From: Biscogniauxia marginata
Lineage: Eukaryota > Ascomycota > Sordariomycetes > Xylariales > Xylariaceae
DNA length: 64,000 nt
Reading direction: 5' to 3'
Assembly (NCBI GenBank): GCA_022695795.1
Contig: MU404065.1
Coordinates: 496,001 to 560,000 of the forward strand
Shown here: positions 11,858 through 25,044 of the stretch, in pieces
How the letters are laid out: every line of letters starts with the position of its first letter
How positions within the stretch are numbered: the stretch's first letter is position 1
Made by a program: the position numbers and the translations under genes
The notes under the pieces: model-generated
Told to the model about the DNA's origin: nothing
The model's database searches: none
Seen by the model: the letters and a program-made list of their open reading frames with translations, nothing else

Positions 11858-13046
11858 TGCGTTTGTTGTGGTGTATGTATGGATGTATGGATGGATGGAT
11901 GGATGGATTGACGTAGACGTGAGAAATGGGAGAGAAGTAAATAATAGATGGTCGTGGAGGAAAGATAGTATGGTGATGGTGAGGTGGAAAAGATTGGGGT
12001 GGGAGGTGGAAGGTGGTTAGACTTATCCGTCAGTTCGGAATGCTCTGGTAGTAGGCACAAGAACGTTGGTTCGAATGATGGATGGTCTGCCTCAGGCACT
12101 TTTTGTTAATCTGCCTCGAGATACGTAACGTATGAATCGGGAAAGAACGAGGATATCGGGTTTGTTATCATGTATCACTGTGTCGTGGTTTCTTTTGGAA
12201 GTTGCTTGGTCCAGTAGATGTTAGAATAATGGAAAAGGGGGAGGGGGTAGCGACTACCTACTTGCTAGAACGAATGTAGCGTGACGTAGGATACTTCAGA
12301 ACTAGCCTAATCATTAGGCGCGCCTGTGACACTGTGCTTGCTACCTTTTTATATCCACTGCGACTTTTACATTCCATGTATACCTAATGTATTGATACTC
12401 TATCTGTACCTGTATTTTACTTGACTTACCTAATTATGCTATATATACTAGTGCCTCTTAATCTCCTCCGATTAGAGGAATAGTGCTCATATACGCAATC
12501 GTATATAAAAACCTTTTGCGAAATTATTCAATTTCAACAAACAACAAAAGTTAGACTCGGACAGCCGACGAGATAGAAAGGAGTTCTTAAAGGTTTAATT
12601 ACGGAGGCCCTAGTACTAGACAGCCAGCGTTCATATAATACAATCCCTTGAAATACACATTAACATGTACAAACAAACCGCTGTATTTCCGCAAATTCGT
12701 TTCCTCCGCAAGCTCGAAATACAGTAACTAGAGATATTAAATAGGTGGCCTCCGCAACTGTTATACAGATATCATCTCATCCTAATACCACGTAGGTATT
12801 ATATATCATAAGTGCCATCGTGACTCAGCCTACATTATCTTAAGCCAATATGACACACGATCATCCTGAAACGACCCACGCCTTAATGAGTAGTAGATGG
12901 GATCATTTGAGGGCTGGGACCTCACCAGAAGCACAACCCAACTTCTCCGGGGGGCCATCACATCGAACCTTGAACGCCGGTAGGAGACCCGAGGAGTCTC
13001 ACCATCTATCCTTCTTTTCTTTTTTTCCCTTCTTACCACACCATAC
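11858..13046. other. Intergenic region
   Basis: I see no gene in this AT-rich stretch. It carries a GGAT microsatellite near 11890-11906, an imperfect hairpin (CCTCTTAATC / GATTAGAGG) at 12454-12478, and the 3' side of the DUF3074 gene at its right end. Confidence 0.55.
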
Positions 13047-13836
13047 CTAATCCCCAGTACCCGTAGCCGGCCCCCGATCTTTACCCTTATCCCTCTCGCC
13101 CGCGATCCAGCCGAGGAAGAGCGGCACGTCCTTCCATATGACGCCGGGCATGGCCATGTTCTGCACCCATATGGGCAGGACGCCGGCGGCGTCGCTCGCC
13201 GTCGCCATGAGCCACTCGATGTCGCCGTTACTGTCGCCAGCAGCGGGGAGCTTGCGCACACGCTCGACCGAGACGTAGACCGCGACCTGGGCGTCCTTCT
13301 CGCGGGCGAGCGTGCTAGCCTCGGACGCGGCGCCGAAGTCGGGCACGGGGATGCTGACGACGAGGAACTCCTTCTCCTCCCCCTTCTCCTTCTCCCTCTC
13401 CCTCTCCCTCTCCTCCCCGTCCCCGTCCCCGTCCTCGGCATCGTCGACGAGAGAGCACGTCATCTGCAGCACGGGGAACGTGCGATCTTTCAGTACCGGC
13501 CTGCCGACCTTATGTCTCATCTCGACGACGGCGAGCCCGAAGCGCCCCCATCTCCGCGCGCCGCCCGAGTCGGGGTTCGGGAGCGTGACCCCGGCGCAGC
13601 CGCCCCACCGCAGCGCCTCGCGCGCGCCCACCACGTTCGGCGTGAACCGCCTCTCGGACTGGGCGTGGTCGTCGCGGAAGCAGCGCTCGAACTCGGCCCA
13701 CGACGCCGTGCCGCGGCGCGCGGCGTCCTCGTGCACGCTGCGGCGGCAGGCCCACGTCTCGGGCGCCATCTTTTTCTTTTCCTTCTTCTTCTTCTTCTCC
13801 TCCTCGTTCTTATCATCGTCATCATCCCCGGTGACG

Positions 13837-13868
<32 letters not shown>

Positions 13869-14156
13869 CTCGAGGAGGTCCCGGGCGGGGATCACGCGCT
13901 CCGACACCTCGACGCGGGCCGCCGAGTCCGGGTGCGACTTGGTTCCCCTCGGCTTCCAGAGCTGCTCTCGCGGGCCGGCGGGCGCGGGCGCGGTGGTGGA
14001 TTTAGGCGCCGCCGAGTCGATGAACGGCACGGCTTCCTTCAGGATCGACGCGAGGAACGGCGCGAGCTCGTCGGCCGTCGCGGACTGCGGCGGCAGATCC
14101 TGCGTGCGGATGCCCCAGAGTCGCACCAGGGGGCCGACGTCGTTGGGTGCGGACAT
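13047..14156 (-). CDS. DUF3074 (START-like) domain protein
   Basis: This is a single-exon gene for 369 residues. I chose the ATG at 14156 (MSAPNDVGPLVRLWGI) over one 27 codons upstream because the extra segment looks like untranslated sequence. The N-terminal ELAPFLASILKEAVPFID helix and the later blocks TWACRRSVHEDAARRGTASW, FTPNVVGAREALRW and VWVQNMAMPGVIWKDVP-like sequence fit the fungal DUF3074 family, which has a START/Bet v1-like fold predicted to bind lipid or another hydrophobic ligand. Function is unknown. The protein is interrupted by a run of about 13 Ala, an Asp run and a Lys/Glu-rich segment around residues 93-125, and by a second Glu/Arg/Lys-rich insert around residues 235-260. 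These low-complexity inserts are probably surface loops. The family assignment is from memory of its motifs. Confidence 0.75.
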
Positions 14157-14867
14157 GGTTGCGGTGTGGGTAAGTCGCCAATTGGCGATAGAAAGCTGTA
14201 TATATCTCGACCTTGCTGTATAGTATCGCGAGCTCAATCGATGTATATCTTGTACGCGCCTCGAGCACGACTCGACTAAAGTAAATACCTACTACCTTGT
14301 CGGTTTGCCCGGAAGCACCGTAGATATTAAATAAATCAATTATAAATAGCTTCGGTAAATCGCGAAGGGGAGAAAATGCGGTCGCAACGCTGCGACTCTA
14401 TTCGCTCCGATAAAAAAGAAAAAAGAGAAAGGGAAAGGTCTTACGAAGCCGCTCAAAATTCAACAAGCATAATTGTGAAACAGGTAAAGAAGCACCAGAC
14501 AAGCTTTTTAGTAGGGTCTTGATTAGGGGGCGGCCCGAGCTACGCCGCCGGGAAGACGCAAGCTCTTGCAGGAAGCCCTTGCAGGAAATCCATCCGGTAT
14601 CTGTTCCAGGTATGGATGTACACGGGATGATACCTAGGTACCTATCAAGAAAAATTAAGAGGGAAATAGACCTCGTTCACTATGGAGTTTAGGTTACGGC
14701 TTAATGCCTCCTTTGTCTTGATTTGTTCTTTCGATTATTAATATTATCTATGATTTGTTCTTCATATCAAACGTCCACGCCGTCTCGTGCCTTGTAGCGC
14801 ATCTATATAGCTGGCCAACCGTATGTACAAGCATTCATCATCACAATCCATTTTGGACCCTTCGCCA
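14157..14867. other. Intergenic region
   Basis: This holds the promoter side of the DUF3074 gene and the 3' region of CYP51 on the same strand. No further gene is visible. Confidence 0.6.
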
Positions 14868-16590
<1,723 letters not shown>

Positions 16591-18293
16591 GGTTCGGTGA
16601 CGAACTCGACGCCCGCTTGGAGATTGTTAGGTTCGAAGTAGGGGTCCCAAGCTCATGTGTAGGGCTAGGAAGAGATTGGGAGTCGGGAGCAGGAAGGGTT
16701 TTATAAAAATATGAAGAGCGGTATCGTTTTACTTGGGGAGAAATATTGCATTGTCCAATTGACAAGTCGTAGGTGGAGAAAGGGGCGTTCTGGGGACCTG
16801 CAGCACCCGGCAGCCAATCACGAAGAGCCCTTTTCAGGGATCTGTGAGGGTAATCGGGGTACGTACCTCAGCAATACGAATACGAACCCACATGGCAACG
16901 CCTAAAACAATTATATTATCGACTGATAGAAGTCCCGATCGTGCCATGTCGTTGGCTTTCTTAGCTGATTCTCAGTCCTCCAGAACGAAAAACCTCCCAA
17001 AACTTCGCCATATTAATTTTACTTCTCCTTGGAATCGTACTAGAAGCAACACAACCCTATACATTGAAATGGGCTTACCGCCAGATCAAACAGTTGCCGT
17101 CTAATTGAATATTGTATTTGTATTTGTATTTGTCCGGGTTGACAATATACCTAACTTAATGCAATACTAATTGAAACTAATAACACATTAATAGCATGAA
17201 CGCATTGAACGTTGACAGCCTGCTTCTAGAGGTGAGTTGACGATGAGTTGACGTCACCAACATATACCTACTACATATACAAACACAACCTTCTCTTCAA
17301 CATGCTATAAGCCACTATAAACCCAGCAACATAGTCTATGTATCCCACAGAAACTACATAACCACAATTATTGGTTAACATACAAGTAAACTCGAATATC
17401 TAGAAGCATATATGCACTACTTAGGTATTAATGACACTAAACATAATATAGTATCGTCACGTACGTCTGGTAGTTGTAACCCTCTACATATTGATATAAA
17501 GAGAGCATACAGTCACTTGACTTATTCTTCTACTTAGATGCATCTATATAGTCAGTCCCTTTACACAACTGCTTAACCCCTTCACATATGACCCTCACTT
17601 GGAACTTGGTTGCACTACATTACAGATCTAACACGTCACATATATGTCTTGATCCCCTAGGTTGAAAGGAACTGGTTGAAGTAATTGCTAATCCCAGTCG
17701 GAGAGGAGTCTATTTGCCTAGATCCCCCAGCAGGCATCATATACTTATCATCTATTAAGCAAGATACCTACTGGACGATGACGACGAGAGCGGCACGTAA
17801 GACGCCTAACCCAGTATAGTATATGCTCCCCTGGTCAGCCTACATTAGGTACCTGTAATAGCACTTACATTTGAATCTGGCTACGTATCCTCCTTACTCT
17901 ACAAACACTATCTATATGTATACTCCTCGTATTCGGGTTTATTAACGCTACCGCCCACCTGGCTACCTTACAGACATAACTAAGCAAAAATTGTCGAGAT
18001 AGAACTACGATTGACGACGGGGCCATGAACGAAAGTACCGTACAAGATGGCAAAATAAAATTTCTAAGCCTCCTATGCGAGAGCGAACACGAAGGCCATC
18101 CATCATTCATCACGTCTCTAGATTTTCACCTCCCCCCATTTTCTCCTCAACCTCACCCTCGCCTCCCCAACCCCCCATTCTCGCCTACCTACCCACTACC
18201 GCCGCCGCGACAGCACCAGCAGCAGTAGAACCCTTTTCCCCTCTCCCTCTCCCTCTCCCTCCCTCTCCCCCCTTCCCCCCTTAAGCCATCCCA
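16591..18293. other. Intergenic region, AT-rich, with CYP51 promoter
   Basis: The left end is the CYP51 promoter, including a TATA element and a CCAAT-type motif near 16815. The rest, especially 17100-18000, is AT-rich without open frames of note. A pyrimidine-rich tract with CTCTCC repeats lies at 18238-18290. No gene is visible. Confidence 0.55.
16699..16705 (-). promoter_or_regulatory. Possible TATA box of CYP51
   Basis: TATAAAA on the minus strand lies about 110 bp upstream of the CYP51 ATG, a suitable place for a core promoter element. It is a single motif match. Confidence 0.45.
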
Positions 18294-18850
18294 TCAGCGC
18301 CCCCCTCCCAAACAAATTCCACATATCATACATATATCCCCGGCAGATTGGAGAGGATAGATAACTTCGAATTGTACGAGGTCAAGTTTGTCAACCGGAT
18401 ACGAAGCTGTGAGGATGCCCTGCTGGTCGAATTGGAGGGCGTCGCCATCCTCGTGTGTGGTTCCGGCTCCCCCTTCGTCGCTGTTAGAACCGATGAGGAA
18501 GGGGCGCGCAGCGGGGGGAGAGCCCCCAGGCCGAGGGCACGGCAACGAGGGTTCGTGATCTCGAGACACCAATAGCAGGCCAAAAAAAAAGTAATAGAGA
18601 GACCAAACTCACTCGGTCAACAAACAGGACGTACCCCTCGTCGGCAAAGTAAGCCCCGGTCTGGTATCAGACTCGACTCGAGTTGCGACCCGAGCTGAAG
18701 GCCCCGCCGCGCACGTACAGGATGACGGCCTTCTCCCGGGCCTGCGCGCCTGCGGCTTCGCCCACACGCTAAGCGCCAGGCAGTAGGTAGTAGGTAGCAG
18801 GTAGTATCGTTGGGCCCGCCCTCGCCCGCGATGATCCAGGCACCCACCTC
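18294..18850 (-). pseudogene. Decayed type-B carboxylesterase fragment
   Basis: Translated pieces on the minus strand follow the order of a type-B carboxylesterase/cholinesterase-like protein but sit in different frames. GAWIIAGEGGPNDTT (about 18847-18800) is followed, after a frame change, by LALSVWAKPQA, and after another by KAVILYVRGGAFSSG, the oxyanion-hole region. An in-frame TGA at 18667-18669 then interrupts before YQTGAYFADEGYVLFVD. A GTGAGT donor-like site is still visible after that block. Further downstream PFLIGSNSDEG matches the later part of the family. The catalytic GESAG serine block and most of the middle are missing. I therefore see a pseudogene with at least two frameshifts, one nonsense codon and an internal deletion. 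The limits are approximate, and remnants may extend to about 18960. Confidence 0.6.
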
Positions 18851-19156
18851 GGTGACCGTTGGCGCGCGCGCGCGCGCTTGCTTCTAGGTTCCGTCCGGTT
18901 GGCGTCCGCTTCCAGCCTGGGACACTAGTTGGTCCTTGGGGGTTTGTGAAGAGTAAGGGGGGGGAAGGGGGGAAGAGAGAGGTCTTAGAGCATACACCGC
19001 CCGTCCCATCGATAAGGCCACTGCCCACGTACAACCGGGGCGGCTGGCCAGCGCAGCCTGGCTTCGCGGAGGGGATACGCGAGGTATGGCATTCCCTCCC
19101 CGCGGGGGGCCGACATTCCGAGCAGTAGCCCCCCGACGTTGCCGCTAACTCGTCTC

Positions 19157-19180
19157 GACCGACCGACCGACCGACCGACC
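19157..19180 (+). repeat. GACC tetranucleotide tandem repeat
   Basis: Six perfect GACC units lie next to the esterase remnant. Confidence 0.85.
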
Positions 19181-19385
19181 GTACGGCCGGCTTCCCAACC
19201 TCGCTGGGCGGTAACCGCTCGGGCGACCAGGGGGGTATCGGTCACGCATGGGAGGCAGGCGCGCGAGCTAGTGAATGATAGGATAATGCGTCGTGAAGTC
19301 GCCGAGGGTGATGATTTGAGGGGATGCTCTTCTCGACTCACGTCTAGATCTAAGGGCCGAGGAGTAACCTAATATATAGGAGAGG

Positions 19386-19408
19386 GAGAGAGAGAGAGAG
19401 AGAGAGAA
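19386..19408 (+). repeat. GA dinucleotide repeat
   Basis: A GA run of about eleven units. No associated gene is evident. Confidence 0.8.
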
Positions 19409-20656
19409 TATGTGTGTGCATATGAGTCAAGGGATGCGGGATCAAAGCCCCCCTATTTCACTAACAACTTCGATTTCCCTATGTCGGGAAGGATAGCCTC
19501 GATCTCGGGATCGTCAACCCAAGCCATGACGCATTTGTCAGTAGACATAGTGCATTTGCCAGTCATCTAACTCCGGGGCCGGCATAGTCCACACTTAGCA
19601 GAGCCAAAGTTGGACAGAATTTCAGGGGGAGCGGGCCGTTTGAGTGGAGCGTGCCTTGTACACCTTTGTATTGTACGATATTACGATATTACCAGGGTAG
19701 ATAGCTCATAGGAAGATCTTAGTCTTCCTTTCCTTTCTCTCTCTCCACCCCTCTCTCTCTCGGGATCATGACCGTCTAACCTAGGTAACTAGAGCAGGTA
19801 AATAAGCAAAGCTGGTGATAACGTAACTTGGAGTTTGGGAGGGAAGGGAGCGGCAAGGTATCGCTCGTGAACCATACCTAAATCGATCAAGGTGCTTCCC
19901 AATCCTGGTCTTGGCTGGCCCGGATATGCGGTTCCTACGTCCAAGTTTCCCGTTGAGCCTCCCCTCCGGCGACGACTGCATGAAAGCCACCCAACTACAT
20001 AACCTTAACTTCTTCGTGCGCACGCGACGGCCAACTAAACGCCCGGCATTGCTATTGGCCCGCAACCCAGCTCGGATGACAAGCCGACTTGGTTAGGTAG
20101 ACGAGTAAATGGGTGGGGGATCCCCGTCACACGTAGGATCGAGGGCACAGCTAAGCTTCTTCTAAAGTTACCGGCCAGGTGGATGAAACTACCATCTCCA
20201 TTCGGTATTGGGAGCTTAGTCATGAGATAGCCAACCTAGCCGATACTACTCCGGAGGGCTATAAGCCTCAGTCAGGGGAAACTTCATTCGCCATAACATT
20301 CATGTAATAGCAGGCGTAAGCCCAACAACAGAAGGAATCTGAGCATGAGATTAGTCTCGTCAAGACTAGGCATATAACTTAGTTGAAATGCAACGAAATA
20401 TCATTTGAAGCCGATTTGGCCTGTGAAGTGACTCCTCTCCTTACGGATGAGAGAGCAGATACTCTCAACTATCACCACTCTGGTGTAACAGTTCCAACCA
20501 TACACTCTTTCTTTTTGGGGGGGTATCTCTTGTCCACCAACCAATATATGTTCTGCCCCGGAAAACGCCTTCGAGGGCTATGCTATATGCAGATTTTGTT
20601 TATAGAACCCCTCTGTTCTAATAGTCAAATGCCTAAACGCCAATGCAAAAAATACC

Positions 20657-22501
20657 TTATAACGACAGTCCTGTCCATTGATATACTCCATCAATATTAA
20701 CCCAGTTCTCACTCTTCATTGCCTTCTCCCAGCCCATGATCACCGCCAGCAATCGACATCCCATCGCACTCATAGTGCAAATGACAGTATCGCTCGCTTG
20801 GCCAAGGACAGCTAGGTCCATCATGTAGGCTCGACCAATTAGCCCTCTAAGCCGCATGGTCTCAGCCGAAGGTTTCAGGCTCGTCTGTAAGTCGTCCTGC
20901 GCCGCATTGGCGTTGTTCAAAGTTGACCGGCCTAAATTCCAGAACATACTCGCAAAAAATCCGCCTTCCCAGCCAAACGCCTCGTCGACAAACTTGTGCA
21001 TCGTCGTCTTATCTGGATTCGCGTCCGGAATGTGTTGCTTGCTGGCAAGTTTAATCTGCTCCTGGGCTCGGAGGGCGTTTGACAGCTCTTCGGTCTCATA
21101 CACATCCGGATCGTCAGAGGCAACGACCATAAACGAATGCTGTTTGGCAACTACGTCCTCTCCCCCGAGAGGAGTGCTGTAATTGTGGTAGTCCTCGATA
21201 ATCTCCCTAGCCCTCTGGGTATAGACATCCAGGGGTATGTAGGCACCGTTGTATTGATACTCGTACGGGTGTAGATCGCCATGGCGGATATGGACCCCAA
21301 CAACGGTACCATCATTGTAACCACCCTGTGACACCTTTGCCTTTGCCCTTAATTCATTGACACGGCTCTCCACGTATGGCTGATCTTGGCCATTGAGACG
21401 AAACAAAGCCTCATACCCTGCTCGGGCAAGATCATATATGGGCCGCTCTCGACTCACATCGCTGTGGTGAAGATTTTCGTACACGGTGTTGAAGCTATCA
21501 CCGAAGGTCTCACGCGCGGTGGCGGCGGATACAACGAGGTGCCGCGCTTGATGAGGACAAGGCAACATCTCGTGTCTTGGGGGTGGGTTGCATTCCGGCA
21601 TCGGCGGTGCCTGGAAAATCGTGGTGTATTCGCCGTACGCCCAGCGTGAGTCGTCGATGAAGAATGATCGTTTCTCCTTCTGAGCAAGGCCATATGCCAT
21701 CCAAAGCATCATCAAGGTAGGACCCAGCCCCGCGTCGGATGTTTCCAGCACAAATGTTAATGAGGTTTTGCAGAACCCCTTATCTACTAAACCATCTTTC
21801 TGCTCTCCCACTAGATGACCATCTTGAGCCTGGGCGGTTACCTTCCATGCCTTACCCTCAACACCAGGCAAAAGGCCACGCTTCTCAGCATCACTGACAT
21901 CTACAAAGTAAGGATCCGCATAATAATAGTTTGTCAGAGCTTCTAAAGATGAGTGCGAGTGACCATGTAGCTCTCGAACGTGAGCGGCTACTTCTTGGCA
22001 TTTAGCACATATGTCCGCGTATTCCTTCACAGTTAGCGGAAATTCGTATGTTGGCGGAATCGAAACAGTCCATTTCGACCTTCCCTGGCGATCTGTGACG
22101 GCGATTGGTGTCGGGAAATCCGGTAGGTCATACTGGCCAACCATTTCGTACTCCTCTTGGTTTTCGAGGGCCCACCCCACCACCGGAACTCGTCCATGTT
22201 TCCTTACAACAGTTCGCAAAACCGACAAGGCCAATGCCAGCCCAACTATCCATGCGATGGCTCGCAAAACTCGACTTGGCCTTGGGGATGTGGGCGATTG
22301 TCGTGGTCGAGGAACTAAGGCCGGCAGTCCCGGCGAAGGCGGCGGAGAGGATATTAGATGGTTGAAGTTGAACCGCGAGGATGTAGAGGATAGCGGAGCC
22401 TTTTCGTTCTGGTATGATGCGGTTCTGCGCAGGTTAAGCCGTGGCGGTGATACAATCATCTTCGCATGAGTGCTCTGGGAAAGATCCAAAGTAGGCGGCA
22501 T
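20657..22501 (-). CDS. GT23-like (alpha-1,6-fucosyltransferase-like) type II membrane glycosyltransferase
   Basis: This single-exon gene encodes 614 residues starting at the first ATG, 22501. A Ser/Pro-rich cytoplasmic tail of about 78 residues is followed by one membrane anchor at about residues 79-98 (AIAWIVGLALALSVL), then a large luminal domain. This is the topology of Golgi glycosyltransferases. The sequence VVGVHIRHGDLHPYEYQY near residue 400 resembles the nucleotide-sugar motif VHxRxxD of GT23 fucosyltransferases. SFMVVASDDPDVYETEEL and DTVICTMSAMGCRLLAVIMG fit the following Rossmann-like part. Many filamentous fungi carry such proteins although GDP-fucose supply is unproven for most of them, so the donor sugar is uncertain. 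The kinesin gene upstream is 5 kb away on the same strand and is not obviously related. Confidence 0.7.
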   Translation of the reverse strand: MPPTLDLSQSTHAKMIVSPPRLNLRRTASYQNEKAPLSSTSSRFNFNHLISSPPPSPGLPALVPRPRQSPTSPRPSRVLRAIAWIVGLALALSVLRTVVRKHGRVPVVGWALENQEEYEMVGQYDLPDFPTPIAVTDRQGRSKWTVSIPPTYEFPLTVKEYADICAKCQEVAAHVRELHGHSHSSLEALTNYYYADPYFVDVSDAEKRGLLPGVEGKAWKVTAQAQDGHLVGEQKDGLVDKGFCKTSLTFVLETSDAGLGPTLMMLWMAYGLAQKEKRSFFIDDSRWAYGEYTTIFQAPPMPECNPPPRHEMLPCPHQARHLVVSAATARETFGDSFNTVYENLHHSDVSRERPIYDLARAGYEALFRLNGQDQPYVESRVNELRAKAKVSQGGYNDGTVVGVHIRHGDLHPYEYQYNGAYIPLDVYTQRAREIIEDYHNYSTPLGGEDVVAKQHSFMVVASDDPDVYETEELSNALRAQEQIKLASKQHIPDANPDKTTMHKFVDEAFGWEGGFFASMFWNLGRSTLNNANAAQDDLQTSLKPSAETMRLRGLIGRAYMMDLAVLGQASDTVICTMSAMGCRLLAVIMGWEKAMKSENWVNIDGVYQWTGLSL

Positions 22502-24736
22502 CACTGCGGTTGGGTAACTATAAGGGAAAACGGCAGGATAGTATTTGAGAAGCTCGGGTGAGCTTCAAAATAATTAATAGTCTAGTTTGACCATTTATGG
22601 ATAGTAAAAATAGACGAAAGATCGAACCGCAGACACGCCGGCGGCGAGACAGAATATAATCCAAGTGAAGGAGAGACAGGGTGGTCAGGATCGGTGAATA
22701 GCCACCACAGCCAGACCTATGGGCGTCGTTTCAATGCTCCTAACTGCATCTGCGTCGTGTCGTCGTATCTGAGCGAGGAACACTTTGATGCTGAGAACAA
22801 GGAACGTCGAGCCACATAGGTGAGGGGGCTTGAGGTAGCGGCCGGTATTGGTGTGACGGGGCACTCGCCTGTCTAATAAGTATCAAGACGAGGCGAGGTG
22901 ATCGTAGCCGGGAAAAGCAGGTGACTAGATGGTGAACGATGTGGGTGAAGATCCAGCCGGCTGTGGTCTCTCAGGGTCTTGGCACTATTGACGAACTGCC
23001 CTGTGGGCCTGTCCACTTGTGGAATAGGAATGGAAAAGCAAAAAAATGGAGTTGGCAAGGGCCCAAGATATTGGGTAGCCGAGAATAGTGAGGAGACCCA
23101 AGTCAATAATAAAACCGAGGGTGGAAATTACGTAGTTAAGATGCTCGCTCTTGACGTAGACGAAAAGAGAAAGTGACGATGTTAACCAGCCGAACCACGC
23201 AGGTTCGAGCTTGTTTAACTCGGCTAATGCCTAACAGGTGAGGTGTTTGCAGAGAGAGTGAGAGTTGAAAATAGAAAACCTAGGCAATGTTTAACCTAGG
23301 TCAATGGCGAGCGGTTTTACATAGATGAGACGAACCAGCGTTGCATTGATGGTCTCAGGGTCGTTGGCCGATCTGAAGGCTACATATATTGTACACCGGC
23401 TACACTGAAGGATTGGGAGGGGAGGAAGATGGCGGTTTGGTGCTAAATTAGATACCTAACCTAGTTTCCTACCTAAGGTAAGCTTACCTGTACCTACATG
23501 ACGGCTGAACATGTGGGCTTCAAGGAAGGTACTATGACGAGCAGCGCGGACGAGGTGAGAGAGAGACGGACGAGGCCGAATGATAAGGTAGTCACGACTT
23601 TTCTGGTGGGGCGCGATGATGTCAGAGGAGCAAAACACAGACCAGTACCTTCGAAGTACCGACTTTAGTGGCACCCGAGGCAGAGGGACAAGCAGACAAG
23701 GCACATGTGATGGGATGGGATGGGATACAAGTTCTGTTTGATTTGCATTGCGACCAGAGGGAGAAGCGGTATTGTCGCATGGCAATGCGGAAATGTTGGA
23801 CGGCGACTGGCACCGAAAAAGGGAAGTAAGAACGGACGATCTTGGGGATCTGCGTCGGCCCTGTTATGGATAGGCTGGATGGACCAAGGCCTGCCAGGGT
23901 CCTCGACGCATCCGAAGAGAAGAAATAATTCCTCCGGTATCATCGTCGAGAGATGATCTCCCCTTACCAAGTTACATACAGCATATTGGGGAGAAATATA
24001 TGAGTACGTACGTAGTAATCTGTACGAAGTATTTTTATATCACAGTCCTGGCTGCCGAAGTGAGTAGGTGACAAATAATCCTTCTCCCTAAACGCTGTCC
24101 CTCCTCTCACGATCAAAATTTTCTTCTTCTTTTTTAAAGGGTTTTTTGACAGGTGCATTAGGTGTATGTAAGTCTTTTTTTATTTCTCCACACAGCAAAC
24201 CCCTGCTCCCTCTCCCGAATGCGGCCACATTAGGCACACAGAACCCGGTGATTGGCCGGGTTGGCGTGAGAAGATCGCCATCTGAAACCCCTGATCTGAT
24301 TGAAACAACTAAGATGACAGGGGTATTGATTGGCCCGACCGAAACTTAGCATTGTTTCGCTCATTCATACCTTGTCAACTCTGCCCTCTCTCTCTCGTGC
24401 GCTTGTGCAAATGCATATTCTACAGCAATCTGCTGCAATCTGCTGTGTAAGTACATTCGTACACGCTCGGAATCCTCGGTTCCCCACCCCCCGTCAACAT
24501 CCCTACCCGTCACGTTGGGACTTGGGCGGATTCGCTTCGTACATCTTGCTTGCTTTGGGGGTGGCTTCACAAAATAAGGATCCCGAATAGCAGTATCAAC
24601 GCCAATTCGGTGAGCTAGGTCTTCCCGTTCCATCGTAAGACTTCGTATGTGTCGAGGGCTGTGAGGCGGGAGGAGCAGCCGGGGCTTTTACGAACGACGA
24701 TCTTGTCAGATCAGCCACCCGTACGTGTGGTGTACG

Positions 24737-24761
24737 ATACCTACCTACCTACCCTACCTAC
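24737..24761. repeat. TACC/CTAC tetranucleotide run
   Basis: Three TACC units, an interruption, then two more. The same family of short runs occurs throughout the window. Confidence 0.8.
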
Positions 24762-25020
24762 GCAGATACGTACTCACTTTGCTGATCGGCCAACATTATT
24801 TTCATCATCATTGGTCCTTGTCGTTAGCCACACACAAACGCCGGTAGATGTGTTGGCCTCTGAATGGCCGGCGAAAGGGGTTCAGAAACAAAAGAAACAC
24901 CAGCTTGTCAAACCAACCAAGATTTTTTTTCTTTTTTCTTCTTTCTTCTTTTTCTTCTTCTTTTTTCTTTTCTTCTCTCTATCTCTATCTCCTCTCTTCT
25001 TGTATTCGCCGAGCCGTTTT

Positions 25021-25044
25021 TGTGTGTGTGTGTGTGTGTGTGTG
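25021..25044 (+). repeat. TG dinucleotide repeat
   Basis: Twelve TG units follow a long TTC/T-rich tract at 24925-25018. Confidence 0.9.

Larger units (their letters stand above)
18851..20656. other. Intergenic region
   Basis: No intact gene is visible. The first part may still contain degraded esterase N-terminus. A GACC repeat and a GA repeat lie near 19157 and 19386. The right end holds the 3' region of the GT23-like gene. Confidence 0.5.

Noticed and set aside
12062..12100. GGTTCGAAT motif resembling a tRNA T-arm
   Set aside because: No acceptor stem, D-arm or anticodon stem could be fitted around it. I found no convincing tRNA in the window.
13312..14223. Long plus-strand frames opposite the DUF3074 gene
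   Set aside because: High GC content opens antisense frames. The minus strand has the recognisable domain.
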